Shown here: positions 9,464 to 18,222 of the stretch, one piece after another
How positions within the stretch are numbered: the first letter of the stretch is position 1
Layout of the letters: each line of letters begins with the position of its first letter
NCBI GenBank assembly: GCA_005808665.1
Contig: SYLG01000104.1
Span: 1 to 64,000, forward strand
DNA: 64,000 nt
Source: Planctomycetia bacterium
Lineage (GTDB): Bacteria > Planctomycetota > Planctomycetia > Gemmatales > Gemmataceae
Reading direction: 5' to 3'
The notes under the pieces: generated by a model
Databases searched by the model: none
Told to the model about the DNA's origin: nothing
What the model saw: the letters and a program-made list of their open reading frames with translations, nothing else
Made by a program: the position numbers and the translations under genes

Positions 9464-10219
9464 CTAATTTCGGATCCAAATCATCCGATACCTTGCCAAA
9501 CCACCCAAAAAAGGAAACCACCTGAACAAATGTCGGTCAAACCGGGAGAGCAAAGGCCAGTTGCTGCCAGTTCCCCCAAAACGCCTAAGTGCAGAGATGA
9601 ATTCAAACGATTCCACTTTATGATTGGGAAAGGCAAGCAGCCAAAGCTTTAGATTCGCGTTGGACCAAGGCGTTTCGTCCCGGGTTCGTTCCTTTCCCGG
9701 GTAGGGAAGCCACTTTCTTGCCAGGGTAATTAGAGGATTACCTCCCCAAGGCTCGCAAAAAACCGCCATTCCCCGTGGTGCCAGAATGCGACGGACCTCA
9801 TTGATGGCCGCTTTTGTATCGAGGTGATGGAGGATTGCATTGCCCCAAAGTCGTTCCACGGAAGCATTTGCCAAGGGCAATCGTTCGGCATCGGCTTGAA
9901 AAAAAGGGGTGGAACATCCGAATCGGTCGTGGCGGTTCTTTGCTTCCGTGCAATACCCCAAGGACAAATCTGTCCCAAAAACAATGGCCCCCCGGCTGGT
10001 TAGTTCCATGGCCGCCCACCCATGGCCGGCACCAAGGTCAAGGGTGATTTTTCCATTTAGGGGTTCAAGGAGGTCCAATCCCCTTCGTATCCAGGGGGCA
10101 TGGTCCAAATAGGCGTTTTTGGTGCTGTTTTCCAAGGTCAAATCCCTTTGAAGGGCTCGTTCCTTGGCTTGGCGGTCGTGGAATAACTGTTCTTCAAGGA
10201 GACGGCGGGTGCAATCCAT
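9464..10219 (-). CDS. Class I SAM-dependent methyltransferase
   Basis: Motif I ITLDLGAGHGWAAMELTSRG, then D-LS and the post-motif region ERLWGNAILHHLD. Confidence 0.85.
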   Translation of the reverse strand: MDCTRRLLEEQLFHDRQAKERALQRDLTLENSTKNAYLDHAPWIRRGLDLLEPLNGKITLDLGAGHGWAAMELTSRGAIVFGTDLSLGYCTEAKNRHDRFGCSTPFFQADAERLPLANASVERLWGNAILHHLDTKAAINEVRRILAPRGMAVFCEPWGGNPLITLARKWLPYPGKERTRDETPWSNANLKLWLLAFPNHKVESFEFISALRRFGGTGSNWPLLSRFDRHLFRWFPFLGGLARYRMIWIRN

Positions 10220-10243
10220 GGCGGGCCCCGCATGAGAAAAGGA

Positions 10244-11485
10244 TCAACCCGTAAAGCGTCCGAAAACGACCGAGCTGTTGTGGCCACCAAAGCCGAAACT
10301 ATTGGAAAGGGCATAGTTCAATGCCGTTTTTCTGGCTTGATTGGGAACATAATCCAGATCACATTCCGGGTCAGGATTATCCAGATTGATGGTCGGGTGA
10401 AGGATTTTTTCGTGAAGGGAAAGGATGGTTGCAATGGCCTCAACCCCGCCCGAGGCTCCCAAAAGGTGACCAAGCATGGACTTGGTACTGCTTATGGCCA
10501 AGGATTTTGAATGGGCTCCAAATACGGTTTTGATCGCCTTGGTTTCAGCGATGTCGCCAAGCGGAGTACTGGTGCCGTGAGCGTTGATGTAGCCAACCTG
10601 TTCCGGATTCAACCCAGCATCTTTTAGGGCAATGCGCATGGCATTGGAAGCGCCAATGCCATCCGGATGGGGCGCTGTAATATGATAAGCGTCTGCTGTG
10701 GCCCCAATTCCCAAAACCTCCGCATAAATGGTAGCCCCCCTGTTTTTTGCGTGTTCGAGTTCCTCGAGGACGATGATGCCTGCTCCTTCGCTCAATACGA
10801 AACCGTCCCGATCCCGGTCAAAGGGGCGACTAGCTTTGGTAAAATCGTCATTCCGTTGGGAAAGTGCCTTGGCTGAGGAAAATCCTCCCAAACCCATTGG
10901 GGTTATTCCTGCTTCGCTACCCCCGGTAATCATTACCTCCGCCCGGTTGTATTGAATGGCACGAAGGGCATCCCCTATGGAGTGGGTTGCGGAGGCACAG
11001 GCGGTGGATACGCAAGTATTGATGCCTGAAAAACCGAGTTCAATGGATACATTTCCTGCAGCTGCATTGGAAATCATTTTGGGAATGGTGAATGGACTGA
11101 TTTTGTTCGGACCATCTTTTATGTAGCGACCATGTTGATCTTCAAATTCCCTCAATCCACCGATGCCTGACCCGACAATTACCCCACACCGGAACGGATC
11201 TTCCTTGGAAAGGTCCAAACCGGAGTGGCCAAACGCCTCCTGTGCGGCCACAACGGCAAATTGGGCAAAGCGATCCAACCGCCTCAACTGTTTGGGATCC
11301 AGCGATTCGCGAAGGGGAAAGGATTTGACTTCACCTGCAAATTGGACCTTAAACGGTGCTGGGTCAAATAATTCAATCCGACTTATCCCGCTTTTGCCCT
11401 CTAAAAGTCCCTGCCACATGGTTGCGACATCCTGTCCCAGGGAGGTGACAACACCAAGCCCCGTGACAACCACTCGACGGGTCAT
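10244..11485 (-). CDS. fabF: 3-oxoacyl-ACP synthase II
   Basis: [17 protein letters not shown], active-site [25 protein letters not shown], and [12 protein letters not shown] (Cys-His-His). Confidence 0.96.
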   Translation of the reverse strand: MTRRVVVTGLGVVTSLGQDVATMWQGLLEGKSGISRIELFDPAPFKVQFAGEVKSFPLRESLDPKQLRRLDRFAQFAVVAAQEAFGHSGLDLSKEDPFRCGVIVGSGIGGLREFEDQHGRYIKDGPNKISPFTIPKMISNAAAGNVSIELGFSGINTCVSTACASATHSIGDALRAIQYNRAEVMITGGSEAGITPMGLGGFSSAKALSQRNDDFTKASRPFDRDRDGFVLSEGAGIIVLEELEHAKNRGATIYAEVLGIGATADAYHITAPHPDGIGASNAMRIALKDAGLNPEQVGYINAHGTSTPLGDIAETKAIKTVFGAHSKSLAISSTKSMLGHLLGASGGVEAIATILSLHEKILHPTINLDNPDPECDLDYVPNQARKTALNYALSNSFGFGGHNSSVVFGRFTG

Positions 11486-11766
11486 TTCTTCGCAAGCTCC
11501 TTTTCGATAAAATCAATGGCCTCACCTACCGACTTGATTTTTTCCGCCTGATCCTCAGGAATGGAGATTTCAAACTCCTCTTCAAGCTCCATAACGAGTT
11601 CAACAATATCCAGGGAATCGGCGCCCAATTGATCGAAAGCGGTGGTTCGGGCAACTTGGTCGATATTGACTCCAAGGCTTTCCACAACAATCTTGACCAC
11701 TCGTTCTTCTATTGAAGCGTTAACCACTGCTATGCCCTCCTGGGTCGGGCTCTTTAACTCACCCAT
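11482..11766 (-). CDS. acpP: Acyl carrier protein
   Basis: [17 protein letters not shown]...[34 protein letters not shown] contains the DSL phosphopantetheine site. 4-nt overlap with fabF. Confidence 0.96.
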   Translation of the reverse strand: MGELKSPTQEGIAVVNASIEERVVKIVVESLGVNIDQVARTTAFDQLGADSLDIVELVMELEEEFEISIPEDQAEKIKSVGEAIDFIEKELAKK

Positions 11767-11973
11767 TCAACGGATCCATTAGGTTCCGCTGCAACGGATT
11801 TATCATATTTCCACCGGTTATGGCAAGGTGACTTCCCTGCACCTTATCTAATTTACCGAGGGAACTTGGAGCTCGAACCGTACAACTTGATGATCCTAGG
11901 ATATGAGGAATTGATACCTTGGAAAGGTCTGGTCCCCATAAAACCCCAGCCCTTCCATTATTGATTTTGTCTG

Positions 11974-12879
11974 TTACCCTGGAACATTAATACAAGGCAA
12001 CTTGCGATCGATTCGCTTGAGTAGTCCCGCCAAAACTCTCCCGGGCCCGACTTCGTAAAACTTGTCTACTCCCTGGGCAATCATTTGCCGAATGCATGCC
12101 TCCCAGCGAACAGGTTCCACGACCTGCTTGGCTAATAATCCTGATATGGATTCCGGGGCACCATGGGGTAAACCCGTGACATTGGAAAAAACGGGAATAC
12201 GGGGTGCAACAAAACCGACCCTATTCAGGGCATCCCTAAGGGGGCTCATCGCAGGGTCCATTACGGGGGTATGAAATGCCCCTGCAACAGAGAGGCGAAT
12301 CGTTTTTCCCCCTGCCGCTTGGGCGAGCGTTTCTACTTCCTCCAAAGCGGGAATCTCCCCGCTAATTACAAGGTTTCCCGGACAAAGATAATTGGCAATT
12401 CGGACAATGCCCCTGGATTGACCTTGGCGGACCATTTCTTCAAGTTTGTTTTCGTCAAGAAGTAGAACACTTGACATCGAGGAGGGGATTTTCTCGGCCG
12501 CCATTTGCATGACCGTGCCCCGAAGGTGAACCAACCGGAGGCCGGTCTCAAAATTGATGGCGCCCGCAAATGCCAAGGCTGTGTATTCACCCAGGCTAAG
12601 CCCAGCAGTCATGGAACAGGCCATCAAATCATCATTGGCCAAATTTCCCAAATCGTGAAGAGCGGCCATGCTGGCAACAAAAAGGGCGGGTTGGCTAATG
12701 TCTGTGGCGTTGATTCGTTCAGCCGGGCCGTTTCGACAAATATCCAACAAATCAAATCCCAAAATTTGGGAAGCCTGATCATAGAGGGATTGAACCGAGG
12801 CATATTTTTCAGCTAAGGCAACACCCATACCCACATATTGTGCCCCTTGACCAGGGAAGAGAATCGCTGTCCGGGGCAT
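11974..12879 (-). CDS. fabD: Malonyl CoA-ACP transacylase
   Basis: ILFPGQGAQYVGMG, GLSLGEYTAL (GxSxG), and AGAFHTPVMDPA. Confidence 0.95.
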   Translation of the reverse strand: MPRTAILFPGQGAQYVGMGVALAEKYASVQSLYDQASQILGFDLLDICRNGPAERINATDISQPALFVASMAALHDLGNLANDDLMACSMTAGLSLGEYTALAFAGAINFETGLRLVHLRGTVMQMAAEKIPSSMSSVLLLDENKLEEMVRQGQSRGIVRIANYLCPGNLVISGEIPALEEVETLAQAAGGKTIRLSVAGAFHTPVMDPAMSPLRDALNRVGFVAPRIPVFSNVTGLPHGAPESISGLLAKQVVEPVRWEACIRQMIAQGVDKFYEVGPGRVLAGLLKRIDRKLPCINVPG

Positions 12880-12904
12880 GGTGAAACCTGTTAAAGGAGA
12901 ATAA

Positions 12905-13921
12905 TCAAATGGAAGCCAAGCTGAGATGTTGTTGTTGGCTTTCCAGTTCTTTGGTAATCAATTGATTGAGACCGGCCCTTGCATGTCGGGCGGCAACCGC
13001 CAACGCATTGCGGATCGCCCTATCATCAGAACTGCCATGGCAAACGATGCAAATGCCATCAATACCCAAAAGCGGTGCCCCGCCAAACTCGCTGTAGTGA
13101 TATTTCTGTGCCAAATTGGTGAGTGTGTTGATTCCTTTGTCCCGTTCGACGGTCAGGCTTTCACTAATCTCGCGGGCAACCACTTTCAGGATGAATTCGG
13201 TTATGCCTTCACACACTTTAAGGATCACATTTCCAACAAAACCATCGCAAATGACAACATCCACGCTGCCCCGATGAATGTCCCTACCCTCGACATTCCC
13301 CTTGTAAGAGCCTTTAATAGGAAATTTGTTGAAAAGGTCCGCAGTTATGCGGTGAAGCTCAGGTCCCTTGCCATCCTCCGAACCTACATTGATTAGCCCA
13401 ATGGAGGGATTTTCTTTTTTGAGAATATGCCGTGCGTAAATCAGGCCCATTACCCCATATTGGTACAAGTGCGTAGCTTTGGGATAAATGTTTGCTCCGA
13501 CATCAAGAATAAGACAAGGCCCCCGCATGGTGGGCATAATCGTGGCAATGCCAGGCCGCTCAACCCCAGCGAGGAATCGCCGGGACATCAAACCGCCGGC
13601 AACCATGGCCCCGGTATTTCCGGCACTAACGATGCCGTCAACCCGAGCCTGAGCCAGCAGCTGCCAGCATCGACTAATGGAATTGTCCGGTTTTCGGCGC
13701 AAACCAACCGTCGGGCTTTCCTCCATCCCGATTGCTTGCGAGCAATGAAAGACGCCAAGGCGGTCACTACGCCCAAATTGATCCAGAAGGGGCTGGATTT
13801 GGGCTTCATCTCCCACCAATGTCACACGGAGGTCACCATCTTGGGAAATGGCTTGCACTGCTCCGGCAACGATGGGACCAGGGGCATAATCGCCCCCCAT
13901 CGCGTCAAGCGCGATATGCAT
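12905..13921 (-). CDS. plsX: Phosphate acyltransferase PlsX
   Basis: MHIALDAMGGDYAPGPIVAGAV, SAGNTGAMVAGG, ALLGIDGICIVCHGSSD. Confidence 0.95.
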   Translation of the reverse strand: MHIALDAMGGDYAPGPIVAGAVQAISQDGDLRVTLVGDEAQIQPLLDQFGRSDRLGVFHCSQAIGMEESPTVGLRRKPDNSISRCWQLLAQARVDGIVSAGNTGAMVAGGLMSRRFLAGVERPGIATIMPTMRGPCLILDVGANIYPKATHLYQYGVMGLIYARHILKKENPSIGLINVGSEDGKGPELHRITADLFNKFPIKGSYKGNVEGRDIHRGSVDVVICDGFVGNVILKVCEGITEFILKVVAREISESLTVERDKGINTLTNLAQKYHYSEFGGAPLLGIDGICIVCHGSSDDRAIRNALAVAARHARAGLNQLITKELESQQQHLSLASI

Positions 13922-13924
13922 GGA

Positions 13925-14110
13925 TCACTTCTCCGACCCTAGCCGGAGGATATCCTTCCCCTGGTAATGTCCACAATTGCCGCAAACTTTGTGCGCCAAA
14001 ACGGGCTGATCACAATTTTTGCAATATTGAATGGCAAGGGGCTTCACCGCATGGTGGGAGCGCCTCATGCCTCGCCTTGATGAGGAAATTCGTCTCTTTG
14101 GTACGGCCAT
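13925..14110 (-). CDS. rpmF: 50S ribosomal protein L32
   Basis: MAVPKRRISSSRRGMRRSHHAVKPL...CKNCDQPVLAHKVCGNCGHYQGK. Confidence 0.95.
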   Translation of the reverse strand: MAVPKRRISSSRRGMRRSHHAVKPLAIQYCKNCDQPVLAHKVCGNCGHYQGKDILRLGSEK

Positions 14111-14245
14111 GGCTCAACCTGTTCGTCCGTTTTGTTCTGATTCGGATAAAAACATAGCATAAGACTTGAACCACCAAATGACCAGTCCGGCTTTTGCTCT
14201 TGGGTCAGGAACAAAAGAATTTCAAACGATTGGAACCAATTTTCC

Positions 14246-14773
14246 ATGGAACGGCTTTGGGCACCTTGGAGACTCTCCTACCTTACCGGGTCCACCCCTC
14301 CAGAACGGGACCAGAACTGTTTTCTTTGTTTGGCGGCAAGAATCGAGAATTTGGCCTCGTTTTCTCCGGAAAACCTGGTTGTTGCCACCTCCAATGATAT
14401 TCTTGTTATATTAAACAGATTTCCATATAGCAGTGGCCACCTTTTGATTTCACCCAAACGCCATGTTGCTTCGGTGGAGGACCTTAACCGAACAGAATCA
14501 CTTGCCCTCATGACCCAACTACAGATCGCCACCCGGGCCCTTCGTATGGCTTTCCATCCGGACGGGTTCAATGTGGGTATTAACCTTGGGCAAATCGCTG
14601 GAGCAGGTGTGCCCGGCCACCTTCATGTTCATATCGTTCCCCGGTGGAATGGTGACCATAACTTTATGCCCGTTACTGGGGGAACCCGTGTCATGCCAAT
14701 ACTGCTCGAGGACTCATGGAGCAAAATCCATGCGGCTTTTATGGCAATTAGGGACTCTGAACCCCTTGCCTAA
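14246..14773 (+). CDS. HIT family protein (histidine triad, Ap4A phosphorylase-like)
   Basis: MERLWAPWRLSYL, CFLC, and the triad GVPGHLHVHIVPRW. Confidence 0.92.
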   Translation: MERLWAPWRLSYLTGSTPPERDQNCFLCLAARIENLASFSPENLVVATSNDILVILNRFPYSSGHLLISPKRHVASVEDLNRTESLALMTQLQIATRALRMAFHPDGFNVGINLGQIAGAGVPGHLHVHIVPRWNGDHNFMPVTGGTRVMPILLEDSWSKIHAAFMAIRDSEPLA

Positions 14774-14809
14774 ACGAGCTCAATTGTTTCCCAACCTGAG
14801 GATTCCGCC

Positions 14810-15922
14810 ATGTCCTTGGCTCCCTATGCCTTCCCGGATTCGAATTCCCTTGGAAGGGACCATCCGGAACCTCAACATGCCTATCGCGGCCCCTTTCAAA
14901 GGGATCGTGACCGGATAATCCACTCGACCGCTTTTAGGCGGTTAATGAACAAAACCCAGGTCCTTGTCGCCCAAACCAACGATCATCACCGAACCCGTTT
15001 GACCCACACCCTGGAGGTGGCACAAATTGGTAGAACCCTGGCTCGCGCTTTGAACCTCAATGAGGATTTGACCGAGGCGATTGCCTTGTCCCATGATTTA
15101 GGACACCCCCCCTTTGGCCATGCGGGAGAAAGCGAGCTGGCGGTGTGCATGGAAAATCATGGGGGATATGAACACAACAGTCATGCCCTAAGGGTTGTGG
15201 AGGTGCTTGAAAACCGCTATCCGGGCTTCCCCGGGCTCAACCTCACTTGGGAAGTTCGCGAAGCCATGGCCCATCACAGCAAATCCCCCAACGAGGAAAT
15301 GAAGCGTTTTTTAAGAGACGGAAGGCCATTTCTGGAGGCTCAATTGGCGGATGCTGTCGATTCCCTGGCGTACGATGCCCATGATGTTGATGATGCTTTG
15401 GACCTTGGATTGATTCTACCCGTCGATGTGGAGGCCATTCCCCTTTGTGCCCTGGTTCTGGAAAAAGCCAGGGAGCGCTTTGGGGTTATTCCACCCGAAG
15501 CCTTTAGCTCCACCCTGGTCCGGGCATTGGTCGACATTCAGGTTGAGGATCTCTTGACCCAAACCCGGGAAAACCTGAAGGAGGCAAAAATCGGGTCTAT
15601 TCTGGATGTTAGGGCGTTTCCGGGGCTTTTGGTGGGGCCAGGGTTAAGGATCCAGGCCTTGAAATCAGGCCTGGAAAGATTCCTGAAGGAACGAGTTTAC
15701 CAACACCCCAAAGTATTACGAATGACTTTTAAAGGCAGAAGGATCCTTCGCAAACTTTTTGACGAATTTGTCCGCTTGCCCAACCTCTTGCCCGAAAGGA
15801 ATCAACAACAAATCCCCTCCTGGGGAATCCATCGCGTCATTACCGATTATTTGGCTGGAATGACCGATCGGTTTGCCCAAACCGAGTACCTTCAACTTTT
15901 CGAACCCTTTCATTCGGTGTAG
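14810..15922 (+). CDS. dgt: Deoxyguanosinetriphosphate triphosphohydrolase-like HD protein
   Basis: DRIIHSTAFRRLMNKTQV, RTRLTHTLEVAQIGRTLARAL, and ALSHDLGHPPFGHAGE. Confidence 0.93.
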   Translation: MSLAPYAFPDSNSLGRDHPEPQHAYRGPFQRDRDRIIHSTAFRRLMNKTQVLVAQTNDHHRTRLTHTLEVAQIGRTLARALNLNEDLTEAIALSHDLGHPPFGHAGESELAVCMENHGGYEHNSHALRVVEVLENRYPGFPGLNLTWEVREAMAHHSKSPNEEMKRFLRDGRPFLEAQLADAVDSLAYDAHDVDDALDLGLILPVDVEAIPLCALVLEKARERFGVIPPEAFSSTLVRALVDIQVEDLLTQTRENLKEAKIGSILDVRAFPGLLVGPGLRIQALKSGLERFLKERVYQHPKVLRMTFKGRRILRKLFDEFVRLPNLLPERNQQQIPSWGIHRVITDYLAGMTDRFAQTEYLQLFEPFHSV

Positions 15923-15986
15923 ACTATTAGAGTGGAGTTCCGTCCCTTCAAGCCCAAGGAAACTCCGTCCCAAAGAAATCATTCCC

Positions 15987-17207
15987 ATGAAAAACTCATC
16001 CGCACCCCCAGAACCCTTGGTAGAAATGGAATCCATCGCACCCAAACAGGTGGATAGGATCCTTTTGGTGCTTAGAATCGTTTTCCTTCTGACCCTACTT
16101 GGCATTGGCCTTGCCGCGTTTAGGCATTTCACGACCATTTCCCCGACCGAAGCCATGACCCCTGCCGTGCTTGCTCTCACGGGGATTTTCGCCTTGGGTG
16201 GCCTCATTGTAATGTCGGATATGTTGATTGGGCATAAACAAATCACCACGCTTTCTGCCGTCTATTTCGGGCTTTTGTTGGGTTTACTTCTTGGAAACAT
16301 CCTTTGCACCGCTTTGGATCCTTTCTTTTTCGATTGGCAAGCCAACAAGGTCGAATCCCCTCTGCGCAAAGGGATGACCGTTTTGGTTTCGGTTATCGCT
16401 TGCTATGTTTGTGTCTCCCTTTTGCTCCAGACCAAGGACGACTTCCGGTTTGTCATTCCGTATGTTGAATTTTCCCGTCAGGTAAAAGGAAACAAGGCTC
16501 TCCTTTTGGATACGAGCGTAATTATAGATGGCCGCATTGCCGACCTGTGCGAAACTCGCCTTTTCGACAATCGAATGATCATTCCACGGTTTGTCCTTAA
16601 TGAACTCCAGGCGGTGGCCGACAGTGGTGACAGGCTCAAACGAAACCGTGGCCGCCGGGGCCTTGATATTTTAAAGCGGATGCAGTCGAACCCCAAATTG
16701 GACATCCAGTTTCATGATGGCAATATTGCCGGGGCCGAGGATGTTCGAAAGGTGGATGAAAGACTGGTCCTGTTAGCTCGGGTGCTTGACGCCAGGGTTG
16801 TGACCAACGATTTCAATCTCAACAAAATTGCCCAGATTCAGGGTGTCGAGGTAATCAACCTCAACGAGTTGGCCAACGCACTAAAATCGGTTGCCCTCCC
16901 CGGCGAAATCATGCAAATCAAAATCGTTAAGCAGGGAGATCAACCCGGACAGGGGGTTGGTTACCTTGAAGACGGCACCATGGTAGTCATCGAAGCCGGT
17001 CGGCAGTTCCTCAATCAGGATGTCCCAATTACGGTCACCAGTGTGATCCAAACACCTGCCGGCAGGATGATATTCGGTCGGGCGGAACGAGGGTCAAATG
17101 ATTACAAACCTGCGGATTCCAAAACGACGGCCATGGTTGCCTTCCCGCATGGCCAAACTGCCGAGGGCATTTCAAACCCAAATCCGTCAGGCAATCAGGG
17201 ATCCTGA
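15987..17207 (+). CDS. PIN/TRAM domain membrane protein (YacL-like)
   Basis: N-terminal transmembrane segments, PIN domain KALLLDTSVIIDGRIADLCE...VLNELQAVADSGDRLKRNRGRRGL, and a TRAM-like C-terminus GQGVGYLEDGTMVVIE. Confidence 0.88.
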   Translation: MKNSSAPPEPLVEMESIAPKQVDRILLVLRIVFLLTLLGIGLAAFRHFTTISPTEAMTPAVLALTGIFALGGLIVMSDMLIGHKQITTLSAVYFGLLLGLLLGNILCTALDPFFFDWQANKVESPLRKGMTVLVSVIACYVCVSLLLQTKDDFRFVIPYVEFSRQVKGNKALLLDTSVIIDGRIADLCETRLFDNRMIIPRFVLNELQAVADSGDRLKRNRGRRGLDILKRMQSNPKLDIQFHDGNIAGAEDVRKVDERLVLLARVLDARVVTNDFNLNKIAQIQGVEVINLNELANALKSVALPGEIMQIKIVKQGDQPGQGVGYLEDGTMVVIEAGRQFLNQDVPITVTSVIQTPAGRMIFGRAERGSNDYKPADSKTTAMVAFPHGQTAEGISNPNPSGNQGS

Positions 17208-17210
17208 ACC

Positions 17211-17594
17211 CTATTGAGCCGGACCATTTTCCGAATGACTTGCACCTGTCAGCAATCGGTTCATTTTTTGCAGACACCCATCAAGGGATGAAGCGGCCAT
17301 GGCAAAGTTGGTGTGATCGGAAAAATCTTTAAAATGAGCAAGGTAATAGTCCCGGGCGGTTTCGAGTTTTCCCCATTTGCCTTTAAGTTTACGCAAATAT
17401 CGGGCCCAATCACCCTCTAAAAATGCTGGTTCCGTGGCCCGGATGACATCAAAAAGGGTCCTCGGTACCTCAAGCATTTCCGGATCTTCCTGAATTTCGT
17501 CAGCGTGCTTGAGAAATGTCCGGACCATCCAGAGGTGTGCCAACTCAATCTGGAGCAGGCACACCAATTCCTTTTCGGAGACCGGCAATGTCAT
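17211..17594 (-). CDS. Hypothetical protein, 127 aa
   Basis: 4-nt overlap with the upstream membrane protein gene; no recognised domain. Confidence 0.6.
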   Translation of the reverse strand: MTLPVSEKELVCLLQIELAHLWMVRTFLKHADEIQEDPEMLEVPRTLFDVIRATEPAFLEGDWARYLRKLKGKWGKLETARDYYLAHFKDFSDHTNFAMAASSLDGCLQKMNRLLTGASHSENGPAQ

Positions 17595-18217
17595 TTCAGC
17601 AATCCGGAATCAGGAGGTTTGGGAATCGTGGGAAGTAAGGCCCCTCCTGCCGGGGAGGATTTTCCACCTGCCTCGGCCTCCTCTTTTGAAAGGAGGACAA
17701 GGAATGAGCCTATCGCCACCATGGCAATGCCCACAAAGAGTTTCATATTGGGAATGTGGTCAATTCCAAAATGGAAGGGTTCCCCCGGTTTTGGGTGCCA
17801 AAAAAGACTCACGAGGGTGTTGATGCAAGGGGCCAAGGCAAAGATCAAAGGTGCAATGTAGATGCGATGGGTGGCAGGGTTGACCCCTTCCAACCTGGCG
17901 GCATCCACTGCAGCCTTGGATGCAAAAATCACACAGATTGCACCCACTGCCCCTGCTACCCCGGCCAGCCCGCTAAAAATTAGTCCTGAGCTTTTCCAAT
18001 CCGGTTTGGCGTCTTCCCGGGTAAGCATTATTGAAAGGGGAATGACGACCGCCAACACAAAATAGGCCACCCCAACGCAAAGGATCGAGGCAAGTCTTCC
18101 CCCGATGGTACCCGGTTTGGTGGAAAGTTCCGTCCCACCGTAAAAAATGATGGGGACATAGGTACCCCAGGCGAGCCCTGCACAAGCCACAAAAATCAAC
18201 CAAAGATATTTGTCCAT
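17591..18217 (-). CDS. DMT/RhaT-like integral membrane protein
   Basis: Several hydrophobic helices (MDKYLWLIFVACAGLAWGTYVPIIFYGG...). Start at 18217 avoids overlap with the permease gene. Confidence 0.65.
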   Translation of the reverse strand: MDKYLWLIFVACAGLAWGTYVPIIFYGGTELSTKPGTIGGRLASILCVGVAYFVLAVVIPLSIMLTREDAKPDWKSSGLIFSGLAGVAGAVGAICVIFASKAAVDAARLEGVNPATHRIYIAPLIFALAPCINTLVSLFWHPKPGEPFHFGIDHIPNMKLFVGIAMVAIGSFLVLLSKEEAEAGGKSSPAGGALLPTIPKPPDSGLLK

Positions 18218-18222
18218 ATCGT

